DNA of 64,000 nucleotides from Paenibacillus sp. PAMC 26794. GTDB taxonomy: Bacteria > Bacillota > Bacilli > Paenibacillales > Paenibacillaceae. A program made the translations under genes and the position numbers. Of the stretch, positions 36,369 to 44,138 are shown piece by piece. The notes under the pieces were generated by a model. The model searched no databases, was not told where the DNA came from, and saw only the letters and a list, made by a program, of their open reading frames with translations. How positions within the stretch are numbered: position 1 is the stretch's first letter; every line of letters starts with the position of its first letter. The stretch spans positions 21,444 to 85,443 of the forward strand of contig NZ_ANHX01000012.1 of NCBI RefSeq assembly GCF_000316035.1, written 5' to 3'.

Positions 36369-38007
36369 TGCTTCCCTCCTCTCGTGACCCTGACTGTGTA
36401 GTTAGTAGAGCGATCAGAGAAGGAGTCATCGGACCTTGGGATAAGTAACGTTCAGTAATTCCCGTGAAGGAAGCTCCCTGCGGAGAAGAAGAACGCATCT
36501 GCTCCAATGCCCTCTCGGTTTCAACGAGCCCAACCGCATAAGGCAATGATGCCCAACCAAGTCCACCTCCAAATCGTACTCCCTCATTGATAATGCTAGG
36601 GTAGCGCCTAGCAATGTCCTGGAGTAAAGTGTTGGCGACATCACGCCCCTTATCCATAAAAGTTAACGTTATTGCTGATGGCATAAGTCGGCGTATCCGC
36701 GAGTATTGCATTTCCAGAGCACCCTTTGGAGATGCATCCGCCAAAATGCTCTCAGCAAATACCCCCCAACCCTCCAGTCCCACACTACTTTGTAAGTAGT
36801 CGATATATGGCCCAAGGACACCATTGGCTCTACGCGATACGTGCTCATGGTGTCCTGGACAGAGATCGTGAGCGATTGCCAAGGCCATATGGAGACGGAA
36901 ACGGCAAGTCAGAGGTCCATTGCGGTTTACAAGCAATGGCGAGACCAACATACGTGCCTCCTGCCCGCTCTCAGATAACGGCAAGTACAGCACCTCCGTG
37001 GCGAGAAAGGAAAGTAGAGGTTGCCCTACTTCGATACGGGCAACGGGTGCCGTGGTCTGCAGAAATGACCCCTTTGTTTTTAATCTCAAATACCGATACA
37101 CGGAGTGGAACCACTGAAGTACACCAGCTGGATCATTATTTTTTGTCTCAGTTTCCAGTTCCATTCCCCATTCGGAAGCAAAATCCCAATCTGTGAGCTG
37201 GCCAAGCGACTGAAAAGTTCCTTCTACCTTTTCTGTCTGTACAAAGCAATCCAACTCTACGAGCAGTCGCTCGGTAAGTGTGTTAGCCCAATCAGCCACT
37301 GACTTTTTGGTTCCAAAACAATTGGTTAATAAATGCTCTAAATTGTCTAAACGTAACCCACCTTTCGGTGAGTTAGCTGCTTCGGTTGCAGCAGGCCAAC
37401 GACGGAGTCGAGAGCAGAGCTCTTCAGCTTGATCAGTGATCCGAATCGGCATATTTTCTTTACGTTTGATAAATTCTGCAATTGCGGCAGCTAATTTTTG
37501 AGCAGCTACTACATCTTCGGAAGAGGCAACTATTAATCCAGATTCCTGACGCCTAGCAGCTAACTCCAACCAGCCAAGTGCAGCGTGAAAACGTTCAGAG
37601 AGTCGATTGTCAGTTGCCTCCGACAGGGGAGGGGTAAGGGTAAACGGTAGCAGAGAAGCAGCAATGAGTTGAAAGTATGGCATTAGCCTCGTATGGTACA
37701 AACATTGTACAGAAGTTTGGTATAACTTCTCCTGGATAAAGCGCCCCATCTCCTCAGCCACCACCCGGTCAGTTAATCCAACTGACTCTCTCCCAATCAC
37801 TGAGACTTCTGTAGCCAATGACTTCAGAGCATCAGTATATTCGGTCAGGCCATGATCCGAGAGATCTTCTGCCCCCTCCCATTGGACAGGGCCACACAGT
37901 GAAGCAGCAACTGGCTGCTTTTCACGATAGAGCATGTAAATACGCTCTGCCATGTGTCGCAGCGGTTCAGACACAACAAACTCGTTAGACATTCCGTTGA
38001 AGGTCAT
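36334..38007 (-). CDS. DUF885-like metallopeptidase in the peptide operon
   Basis: The 557-residue, mostly helical protein carries the DUF885 hallmark AHDLCPGHHEH (379-389; the family form is HExxPGHH) and LEGWGVFAES (411-420; family EGWAxYxE). These should supply two His and one Glu to a zinc ion. The usual catalytic Glu after the first His is Asp here. No signal peptide is present, so it acts in the cytoplasm. A role in removing the leader peptide or degrading by-products is plausible. It overlaps both neighbours (23 and 35 bp), which shows it belongs to the operon. Confidence 0.6.
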   Translation of the reverse strand: MTFNGMSNEFVVSEPLRHMAERIYMLYREKQPVAASLCGPVQWEGAEDLSDHGLTEYTDALKSLATEVSVIGRESVGLTDRVVAEEMGRFIQEKLYQTSVQCLYHTRLMPYFQLIAASLLPFTLTPPLSEATDNRLSERFHAALGWLELAARRQESGLIVASSEDVVAAQKLAAAIAEFIKRKENMPIRITDQAEELCSRLRRWPAATEAANSPKGGLRLDNLEHLLTNCFGTKKSVADWANTLTERLLVELDCFVQTEKVEGTFQSLGQLTDWDFASEWGMELETETKNNDPAGVLQWFHSVYRYLRLKTKGSFLQTTAPVARIEVGQPLLSFLATEVLYLPLSESGQEARMLVSPLLVNRNGPLTCRFRLHMALAIAHDLCPGHHEHVSRRANGVLGPYIDYLQSSVGLEGWGVFAESILADASPKGALEMQYSRIRRLMPSAITLTFMDKGRDVANTLLQDIARRYPSIINEGVRFGGGLGWASLPYAVGLVETERALEQMRSSSPQGASFTGITERYLSQGPMTPSLIALLTTQSGSREEGSNGLHREISANH

Positions 38008-39373
38008 TATGTACTATCCTCCCCTTGTCTTCTGTTATTTTCATTGCTTTTACGAGCAATATCTGTCCGATGACAAGCCTCCCAAGCCAGTATACAATGT
38101 ACCCAACATAAAGCCCCGTTAGCTTCCATCCAACAACAATCCCCAAGAACCAAGCAACAGGAAGCCTAAGAAGATATCCGGGCAACACATTTGTGTACAT
38201 ATCCCACTTGGTCTTACCCATTCCTCGTAGTGCACTGACATTGGTGCAGGCCAGAGCTAGAATCGGTGCACAAAGACCAATGATCCTTATCGCACCCACT
38301 GTCGCATCTTGCACTTCAATAAAAGTAGTGAAGATACTTGCTACTCCCTGAGGCCACACAATCAGTGGGAGAGCCAAAACCGATAGGATCACTGTTAATA
38401 ATAGGCGACTCCGATTTACATATTGCTGGATCATACTTAGATTCTTGGCACCCCATGAACGACCTACAAGAATTTGGCAACCCATTGCGAGACTCATTGC
38501 AATTGAAAAGAAGATCATAATAAGGTTAAAGGCAATTCGTCCACCTGCGAGATAAGTACTCCCAAGTGTACCCATTATGATGAAGAAAAACGTGTTGGCA
38601 GCATAATCAAACGCACCTGAAAAAATAGAAGGCAAGCTAATGTTACGAACCTGGTTAAATTCCATTACTTGAAATCGGAACTCTTGGGGGCGTATGCGCT
38701 TGAACAGATCTTTTTTGTAGGCCACCGTTAATAGGAATAAGAGACCAGCAGTGCGTGCCAAAACGCTACCAAGACCCGATCCCGTTGCTCCCAGCGCAGG
38801 TATTGCCCCCATACCGTGGATAAGGGGGTAGTTAAATATTACATTCGTTGATGCAACCAATATCATGGTATACATTGACCACTTCGTCGACTTTTCTGCA
38901 TTGAAAGTAATTTGAATCAATATACTCGGAACCATAATCAACAACTCTGGAGATCGAGCCAGAAGATAATTTGTTCCGGACTTTAAGACATCGCTGGAGT
39001 CTGATAACATCGCCATCAACCAATTGCTAGTAAATAGAAGGATAATTACACTTAACAGCGACACACCTCCCGCGAATACGAGAGAGTGTCGGAATGAAAC
39101 ACCTACCTGATCGGGTGTACCAGCCCCAAAACGTCTAGCTGCTAATACTTGGTGCCCCACCACTGCTCCTGTAATAATATTTGCAAAAATGCTGAAAACT
39201 GCAGCGGCTCCAGCTACACCAGCCAATCCGTCTACACTAAATCTACCCATCATTGCTGTGTCGATTGCACCAACAAGCATGGTTGTAATCGATCCAGCTA
39301 AAATGGGAAGGGAAATGGAGAGGATTGCCCAATAATCCCCCCACTTACCAATCGCTTTTTTCATTTTTGTCAT
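37985..39373 (-). CDS. MATE-family exporter in the peptide operon
   Basis: The 462-residue protein has 12 predicted membrane helices and the MATE pattern (IDTAMMGRFSVDGLAGVAGA near the start; GCQILVGRSWGAKNLSMIQQ in the second half). MATE proteins expel small cationic or amphipathic compounds using sodium or proton gradients. The presence of a MATE pump rather than an ABC peptide exporter suggests that the final product is small. AGGGGGATT precedes the ATG, and a promoter-like sequence lies 180 bp upstream. Confidence 0.85.
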   Translation of the reverse strand: MTKMKKAIGKWGDYWAILSISLPILAGSITTMLVGAIDTAMMGRFSVDGLAGVAGAAAVFSIFANIITGAVVGHQVLAARRFGAGTPDQVGVSFRHSLVFAGGVSLLSVIILLFTSNWLMAMLSDSSDVLKSGTNYLLARSPELLIMVPSILIQITFNAEKSTKWSMYTMILVASTNVIFNYPLIHGMGAIPALGATGSGLGSVLARTAGLLFLLTVAYKKDLFKRIRPQEFRFQVMEFNQVRNISLPSIFSGAFDYAANTFFFIIMGTLGSTYLAGGRIAFNLIMIFFSIAMSLAMGCQILVGRSWGAKNLSMIQQYVNRSRLLLTVILSVLALPLIVWPQGVASIFTTFIEVQDATVGAIRIIGLCAPILALACTNVSALRGMGKTKWDMYTNVLPGYLLRLPVAWFLGIVVGWKLTGLYVGYIVYWLGRLVIGQILLVKAMKITEDKGRIVHNDLQRNV

Positions 39374-39549
39374 GAAACCAATCCCCCTATTTACGATTTA
39401 GAGAGGCCTACAGGTACTTTGTGCTTAGACTTGTCTTTGCTACTCAGCCTCTACTCCTGCTTCAGGCTAAATCGACAAAAAGAGAAGGACACGATGGCAC
39501 TTGAAGTATGGAAAACTAATCAGAGCGCTCTACGGTCCACCGTGATTTA

Positions 39550-39577
39550 GATATATTCTGCACAGCGTTCGTGTCAA
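39550..39577 (-). promoter_or_regulatory. Possible internal promoter of the peptide operon
   Basis: On the minus strand TTGACA (39572-39577) is followed after 16 bp by TATATC (39550-39555). It lies in the only large gap of the operon (39374-39652), between the E1-like and MATE genes. No further precursor-like small gene is seen in that gap. Confidence 0.4.
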
Positions 39578-39652
39578 ATTCAGAGCTAAAGCCATAAACT
39601 TTAAATGTTACGATAACTACTATTCACTCCACTCTCCTAGAATGGCTAACGG

Positions 39653-40726
39653 TTAAATATGGCTACAGAATAGGCACTGTTGATTGCGCTCGCCTGGTCT
39701 GAATGTGATTTGGAAATTATAGGGATCTACCACATACATACCTGATAGACTTCGAGGCTGCTCATTGCCTGAGAGATAACGCGCCGCTTCAAAAACGATG
39801 AGCCCAGAACTAATGGACATAACTGGCGAAAAGGGAGTTCGTGGTGGCAACCAGCCCACGGCATCGACCATTTGCAAAGTTTCCTTCAGTCCTGGATCGT
39901 GCTCAAGCATGCACTGATGGCATAATGTCTCGCCGGGAACACACAGTGGCCCCACTATACACTGCCCTCCGAACAGGACGGGAACGTTGTGATTTAGGCA
40001 CGCTTGTGCAATGACACTCCGAGTACGGCTAGAGACGAATCCAAAAGGGTTTATTACCAGGTCAACTCCATCTAACAGTGGGCTTAGATCCTCGGGTCGC
40101 TCCACGCACAAGGCATGCCCTTCATACCGAATCTGTGGATCAACTTCTTGCAACCGTCGAGCTGCTGCTTCGACTTTGAGTTTCCCCACATCCTCCGCAT
40201 TGTATAGAATCTGCCGTGGCAGATTACTAGTTTCAATATGATCAGGGTCTACCCCCACAAGGTGCTGAATCCCAATACGAGCCAAGTTTAACATGATCCA
40301 GCTTCCAATTCCGCCAATGCCTACCACCAGCACTTTGCTACTCCGTAAGCTTAAGTCAAGGTCACGTCCGTTTACTCCTTCTCGTTCCCATTGATCAAAG
40401 AACCACTGTTGGCGCTCATAGAGGCTCCCCGTTGGCTCGAGAGTAGGATCAGCTTTCACAATAGCTCCAAGATCCGTAAGACTCTTGACAAAGGATTCGA
40501 CCTGCTTGATGCTAAGACCGCTTATTTCACTCAAACGATTAATGGCTTCTCCGACTCCGAGATCCCCACTTTTAAGCAAGTCCAGTAATTGCCGAAACTT
40601 CTCTGCAGATCCATGCAAGAGAAAACGTCGCTGAGTTGTAAGCGACCATATTTGAACGCCTTCCGGGCTCAACAAATAGTCCCATCCCTTGCTTAACCGC
40701 AACACCTTGGTTTGAACATCTTGCAT
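39653..40726 (-). CDS. E1/ThiF-like adenylating enzyme with leader-binding-like N-terminus
   Basis: The 357-residue protein starts at 40726 after AAGGAGGTATTT. Residues 1-100 look like a winged-helix RiPP recognition element (PqqD-like) that would hold the leader peptide. The rest is a ThiF/MoeB-type domain with nucleotide-binding GIGGIG (136-141), NLPRQ (168-172, with the conserved Arg) and two Cys pairs, CHQC and CLFC, for structural zinc. Such enzymes activate a carboxylate with ATP: the C-terminus in MccB, or glutamate side chains in PaaA of pantocin A. No YcaO partner is present, so it should act alone. It overlaps no neighbour but lies 11 bp from the upstream stop. Confidence 0.75.
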   Translation of the reverse strand: MQDVQTKVLRLSKGWDYLLSPEGVQIWSLTTQRRFLLHGSAEKFRQLLDLLKSGDLGVGEAINRLSEISGLSIKQVESFVKSLTDLGAIVKADPTLEPTGSLYERQQWFFDQWEREGVNGRDLDLSLRSSKVLVVGIGGIGSWIMLNLARIGIQHLVGVDPDHIETSNLPRQILYNAEDVGKLKVEAAARRLQEVDPQIRYEGHALCVERPEDLSPLLDGVDLVINPFGFVSSRTRSVIAQACLNHNVPVLFGGQCIVGPLCVPGETLCHQCMLEHDPGLKETLQMVDAVGWLPPRTPFSPVMSISSGLIVFEAARYLSGNEQPRSLSGMYVVDPYNFQITFRPGERNQQCLFCSHI

Positions 40727-40736
40727 AAATACCTCC

Positions 40737-41804
40737 TTAGGAAAGTGTAAGTGTGTAAAGAACTTGCTCACGAATAGGATCAAGTCCTAACAGTTCTGCA
40801 GCTAGAGCATCTTTCACAGCCGGTGTATGCGATGTCAGCTTCCCATAAGCGGTAGAGCACAGTATCGCATAATGGACTGCTCTACCCGCATCAATAAATA
40901 AGTTGCGTAGAGCGCGTTCATGGCGGTAGCGCCATTGATATCGTTCATATTCGGCAACATAGAGCAGCGAACAACCAGCTGTCAATGGCCAGTTCAGTCC
41001 GTACAGTGAAGCGCTCATCTGAGCTCGGAAATCACCAGCTCTGATAAGCTCTACAGAATGATCCTCAACATCATAAAAGTAAATTCCCGGCTCCATACCA
41101 GCGATATCGTAAACAACTAGGTAAAGATCAAATGCACAACCAAAACTGTATAGGTATGACCTATTACCTTTTGTTTGAGGTACAGTTCGATTCTTGCGTA
41201 TTAATTGTGTACCGTGAAAAAGGATACTACTCAAAATATCACTTTCGAAGTTCCGAGCGGGTACATGGCGCGTGGCACTCCGTTTATGTAAAACCTTTCC
41301 CAACGGAATATCAGGAAGAGGTAGCGGCTCAACGAGCGGTTCAGCACTCTCTCCTGCCCTTTTATGAGATGGCGGGGGACCATCTTTTTGCAAATAGTCC
41401 TGCAAAATTATATGATTCTGGGTACGATAGTCATGATCACTGTCAGCGAAGTCCCTAACGCGAGACCTCAAATAGTAACCTAATGAATCTTGCCAATTAC
41501 GGCTATGCCAATGATCTATAGCCTCAGTCGTCTCAGGATGTAGCTCCTGTACGTCAAGCAGACCTAATTCGCGTAATCGTTCCGCCGTCAACCCAACGGG
41601 ATTGCTCGGGTTATGAAAGCTTCCTTTGAACAATTCCAACGCAGCTGAACGGCTCAACAGGAGACGTTTTTGTAAAAGAGGATTCTCAACTTCTATGTGC
41701 CCGTTCCCCTGTTCACCTACATGCATTTGCATGACAGTTAGCGGACTCCATCCTTTCTGAAATGAGCGTTCATCCTTCGCTTCCTCGAATGATTCTGAAA
41801 TCAT
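40737..41804 (-). CDS. SagB-type flavin dehydrogenase, type B subunit (first pair)
   Basis: The 355-residue protein has a winged-helix-like N-terminal region and a SagB/nitroreductase domain with the FMN motif HKRSATRHVPARNFE and the later YRHERALRNLFIDAGRAVHY. The SxGGxRHP segment of the type A partner reads SYLYSFGCAFDLYLVV here. The start overlaps the type A stop (ATGA), so translation is coupled and a heterodimer is likely. It is paralogous to the protein at 34213. Confidence 0.75.
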   Translation of the reverse strand: MISESFEEAKDERSFQKGWSPLTVMQMHVGEQGNGHIEVENPLLQKRLLLSRSAALELFKGSFHNPSNPVGLTAERLRELGLLDVQELHPETTEAIDHWHSRNWQDSLGYYLRSRVRDFADSDHDYRTQNHIILQDYLQKDGPPPSHKRAGESAEPLVEPLPLPDIPLGKVLHKRSATRHVPARNFESDILSSILFHGTQLIRKNRTVPQTKGNRSYLYSFGCAFDLYLVVYDIAGMEPGIYFYDVEDHSVELIRAGDFRAQMSASLYGLNWPLTAGCSLLYVAEYERYQWRYRHERALRNLFIDAGRAVHYAILCSTAYGKLTSHTPAVKDALAAELLGLDPIREQVLYTLTLS

Positions 41805-42931
41805 ATCACTTGCACACCTCCTGCCAATGCTGCACCAAACATGGCGCCTTCCTCAAGTGGGTGAATCCCAAGAAGAGACTCTATTTGTTCGTCATCAATC
41901 CCATGTTGAAACTGACATTTCAATCCAAGCGAATTTGCTACAGTCTCCATTGTTACACATAAATGTCCGATATCCATGAAGATTGAGCGAAAGGTGCGTG
42001 GCTCTCGGTATCGGTACATATTACGTTCAAAGTAGGTGGTCATTACCAGGAGTGCTTCCGGTTGAAACTGCGCTCTTTTGATGGGTCCAGAGAATAGTTT
42101 TAACAGCACTTCATTATCTGGCAAAGGACCCACTTGCTCTAGTGCTTGATCAGCTACGGAAAAGTGGTAGATGCCAGGATCTATTCCATCAACACTCTGG
42201 ACGAAAACATACCCTTCAGTAGGATGTCGAGAGCCTCCAGATGGACTGGTCTTGCGAATCAAATCAGCTCGGTTGGGGGCAGCAGAGACTTTACGGTGTC
42301 GGAGCTTCCCAAAAAGAGTAGAGAGCAATATCTTGAGACGTTCCCCATCAAGCGGTTGCTCTTTACACTCTTTATGCCAAACTCGATCAAACGATTCTGT
42401 CAATTCATCGAGTGCTGACCTGGTGGGTATAACCGGAAGAATTTTTGATGCCTCCATGGGAGGTTTCACGCGGTTCACGTCTGGCTCTGCTGCTGAGTAC
42501 TCTTCCATTCTAGCAATATCCAGAGAACGTCCATCGGAACCATAATTCACAAATGGGTAATTATAGGATGCGATTTGATAGTCCGCTGCCTCATTCCAAC
42601 CGTATAACGACCAGCGCTTCTTGATTTGCAATGCCCAATTATGCATTTCAGATTCGGGCTCGACCAACAATCCTTTTTCTTCAAGTGAATTGACTAATAT
42701 CTGGAGCGAATGTAGATCGACTGAAAAGAGCGGTGAAACCTCAGCGATTGCATCTTCTATAATCCGTCCACCCACAAATGATACGAGTAGAGCACAAGCG
42801 GGTACTGATGCAAGGAACCGACGACGAGGAGAACTAGTAACAAGCCAGTTCTGTTCTCCCGTAATATTGGGAGGCTCAAACCGAATTGATGCATGGGTAT
42901 GTAAGATACGCGCAGGGCTTAGCGAAGACAT
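41801..42931 (-). CDS. SagB-type flavin dehydrogenase, type A subunit (first pair)
   Basis: The 376-residue protein starts at 42931 behind GGAGGAGGT. It has a winged-helix-like N-terminus (about 1-110) and a nitroreductase/SagB domain with KTSPSGGSRHPTEGYVFVQS and YRYREPRTFRSIFMDIGHLC. Its first FMN motif region (HKECKEQPLDGERL) is degenerate compared with type B chains. It is the first enzyme gene after the precursor, 84 bp away, behind a hairpin. It is paralogous to the protein at 33162. Confidence 0.75.
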   Translation of the reverse strand: MSSLSPARILHTHASIRFEPPNITGEQNWLVTSSPRRRFLASVPACALLVSFVGGRIIEDAIAEVSPLFSVDLHSLQILVNSLEEKGLLVEPESEMHNWALQIKKRWSLYGWNEAADYQIASYNYPFVNYGSDGRSLDIARMEEYSAAEPDVNRVKPPMEASKILPVIPTRSALDELTESFDRVWHKECKEQPLDGERLKILLSTLFGKLRHRKVSAAPNRADLIRKTSPSGGSRHPTEGYVFVQSVDGIDPGIYHFSVADQALEQVGPLPDNEVLLKLFSGPIKRAQFQPEALLVMTTYFERNMYRYREPRTFRSIFMDIGHLCVTMETVANSLGLKCQFQHGIDDEQIESLLGIHPLEEGAMFGAALAGGVQVI

Positions 42932-42959
42932 AATCGTACCTCCTCCAAGAATTTGTAAC

Positions 42960-42993
42960 AAAAAGCCTAGGGACTGTCCTAAATAGTCCCTAG
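42960..42993 (-). terminator. Hairpin with short T-run between precursor and enzyme genes
   Basis: CTAGGGACT and AGTCCCTAG form a perfect 9-bp stem with a 9-base loop, followed by GC and five T on the minus strand. It lies 22 bp past the precursor stop and 29 bp before the first enzyme. A leaky terminator here would give more precursor than enzyme mRNA, as in many bacteriocin operons. Confidence 0.6.
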
Positions 42994-43014
42994 ACAATGG
43001 TCTTGTACATCTTA

Positions 43015-43161
43015 CTAAAGGCCAATGGGCATGTATGATGGATCACCTTGTTCCAATGCCAATGGAAGAGGAGGAAGCTCCTCTATCATAAAGTCTTCAA
43101 TATTGAGGACGTTCTCCAACTCAGCATTGACTTTGTTCACCAAATTGTCTTGATTTACCAT
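43015..43161 (-). CDS. RiPP precursor peptide (48 residues)
   Basis: A 48-codon frame with the strong site AAAGGAGGGAGAAAC directly before the ATG. The N-terminal 28 residues are a charged, helical leader (for example NKVNAELENVLNIEDF). The C-terminal 20 residues read as a Pro-rich core: it begins LPPLPL and ends ALEQGDPSYMPIGL. The peptide has no Cys and no Thr and only one Ser, so azole or lanthionine formation cannot be the main chemistry. Candidate modified residues are Glu37, Gln38, Asp40, Tyr43 and the prolines, or the Glu-Glu pair at 28-29. It is the first gene of the operon. The leader/core border is inferred. Confidence 0.75.
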   Translation of the reverse strand: MVNQDNLVNKVNAELENVLNIEDFMIEELPPLPLALEQGDPSYMPIGL

Positions 43162-43202
43162 GTTTCTCCCTCCTTTCTATAAAGTAATGTAATTGCAGCA
43201 AT

Positions 43203-43232
43203 AGATTACCATGTTATTCTAGGATATGTAAA
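43203..43232 (-). promoter_or_regulatory. Probable promoter of the precursor/peptide operon
   Basis: On the minus strand TTTACA (43227-43232), an 18-bp spacer, and TAATCT (43203-43208) preceded by TGG, an extended -10. It lies about 40 bp before the precursor start. The upstream 200 bp are extremely AT-rich. Confidence 0.5.
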
Positions 43233-43731
43233 TATGTTTTTTGAATATAATTTTCAAAATAATATTGTTCTAATAATTGTACTTTTTAACTTTTATTCGC
43301 TATAAAAGAAATTCCCCAAATATATATATCAATATCCTATAAATTTTATATTTATAAATTTAAGGGAACTTAATTGCTCTTGTTTTTTAAATTTAAATTG
43401 ATACAAAATTAGGATCTATATCCATTATAGAAAAAAAACGGATTACTAGAGGGGTGAGACTTTGGAAGATAGTTCGCTTTATTCGGCGGATAGCACTATC
43501 CAGAGTGTAATATAAATTAGATATATATCTAATCCCCCCCCTCGGTACTACCACAATGAGTACAACTTATGCGATCCTTCACAAGATTTTGATGCTTTTC
43601 ATATAGTGAGAAGTAAGGTTTCGCTTCATCTTTTATACAAAAATATTTTCTGCATCATGGGTGGTTTGCCTAGTTCACTCAACGCCTTCCGGCTACAAAA
43701 CAGGCAGGTCACCGGGATCATTTTGTTACAA
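43233..43731. other. AT-rich regulatory region upstream of the peptide operon
   Basis: About 43233-43440 is nearly all A and T with short A/T tracts, the kind of DNA that bends and binds nucleoid proteins or H-NS/Rok-like silencers. A perfect 18-bp palindrome ATTAGATATATATCTAAT lies at 43516-43533, followed by a run of C. No convincing gene is seen. A 17-codon TTG frame at 43462-43515 (+) behind GAGGGGTGAG is too short to call. Confidence 0.4.
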
Positions 43732-44040
43732 CTAGATTTGGAATCTCCCCGTGTAAAATGTGATAACTAGAATGATTACTGTGAGACCGATACATGCTCC
43801 TTCAACAACCCCTCCCCAGCGTGAACCGGTACTCATGAGGTTAAACTTTAAACGATACTTAAATGGGGGAAGTGGGCGTATCCCCCGATTCGTAAGGGAA
43901 TCTGCTAAACAGATACAGAGCATAGGATATACTTCCCCAATCCGTATCGCACTGCTTAATTCTTGTGAAGAAAAATATAAAATGGCTGCCCAGATGCCAA
44001 CTCCAGAGATGGTGTGGGTGAGCCCCAGAAGAAAAAACAT
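43732..44040 (-). pseudogene. Degenerate fragment of a YdjM/DUF457-type membrane hydrolase
   Basis: The 102-codon frame ends with a segment (ADSLTNRGIRPLPPFKYRLK, then LMSTGSRW) that resembles the C-terminal third of DUF457/YdjM membrane metal-dependent hydrolases, followed by a membrane helix. The usual first domain with its His cluster is missing, and the His of the HxxxD motif is Cys. There is no ribosome binding site, and the start lies right behind a terminator. It is probably a decaying remnant. Confidence 0.4.
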
Positions 44041-44069
44041 CCTAACTCTTGCCTATATCTTATCTGAGC

Positions 44070-44118
44070 AAAAAAAAGAGCGAATTCGCCCGGCAATTTT
44101 GTCAGCCGGTATTCGCTC
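44070..44118 (-). terminator. Terminator of the GH95 gene
   Basis: Arms GAGCGAAT and ATTCGCTC, with an inner CCGGC/GCCGG pairing, form a long stem followed by eight T on the minus strand. It lies 21 bp after the GH95 stop codon. Confidence 0.85.
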
Positions 44119-44138
44119 AGGTAATCGGTAACTTCTTA

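Noticed and set aside
39494..39550. 18-codon plus-strand frame behind AGAAGGA in the gap between the E1-like and MATE genes
   Set aside because: Opposite strand to the operon and no precursor features; probably chance.
33162..43161. Peptide operon read as a classic azole (streptolysin/plantazolicin-like) cluster because of SagB and ThiF-like proteins
   Set aside because: No YcaO protein is encoded and the precursor has no Cys or Thr to cyclise.
31136..43161. GluRS-like gene plus peptide operon read as a tRNA-dependent lanthipeptide or PEARL pathway
   Set aside because: No LanB/PEARL-type glutamylation or ligation enzyme is present in the window; the GluRS-like gene has its own promoter, T-box and terminator.
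43462..43515. TTG-initiated 17-codon frame with a good GAGGGGTGAG site upstream of the peptide operon
   Set aside because: Very short, opposite strand, no leader/core pattern; kept only as a remark.
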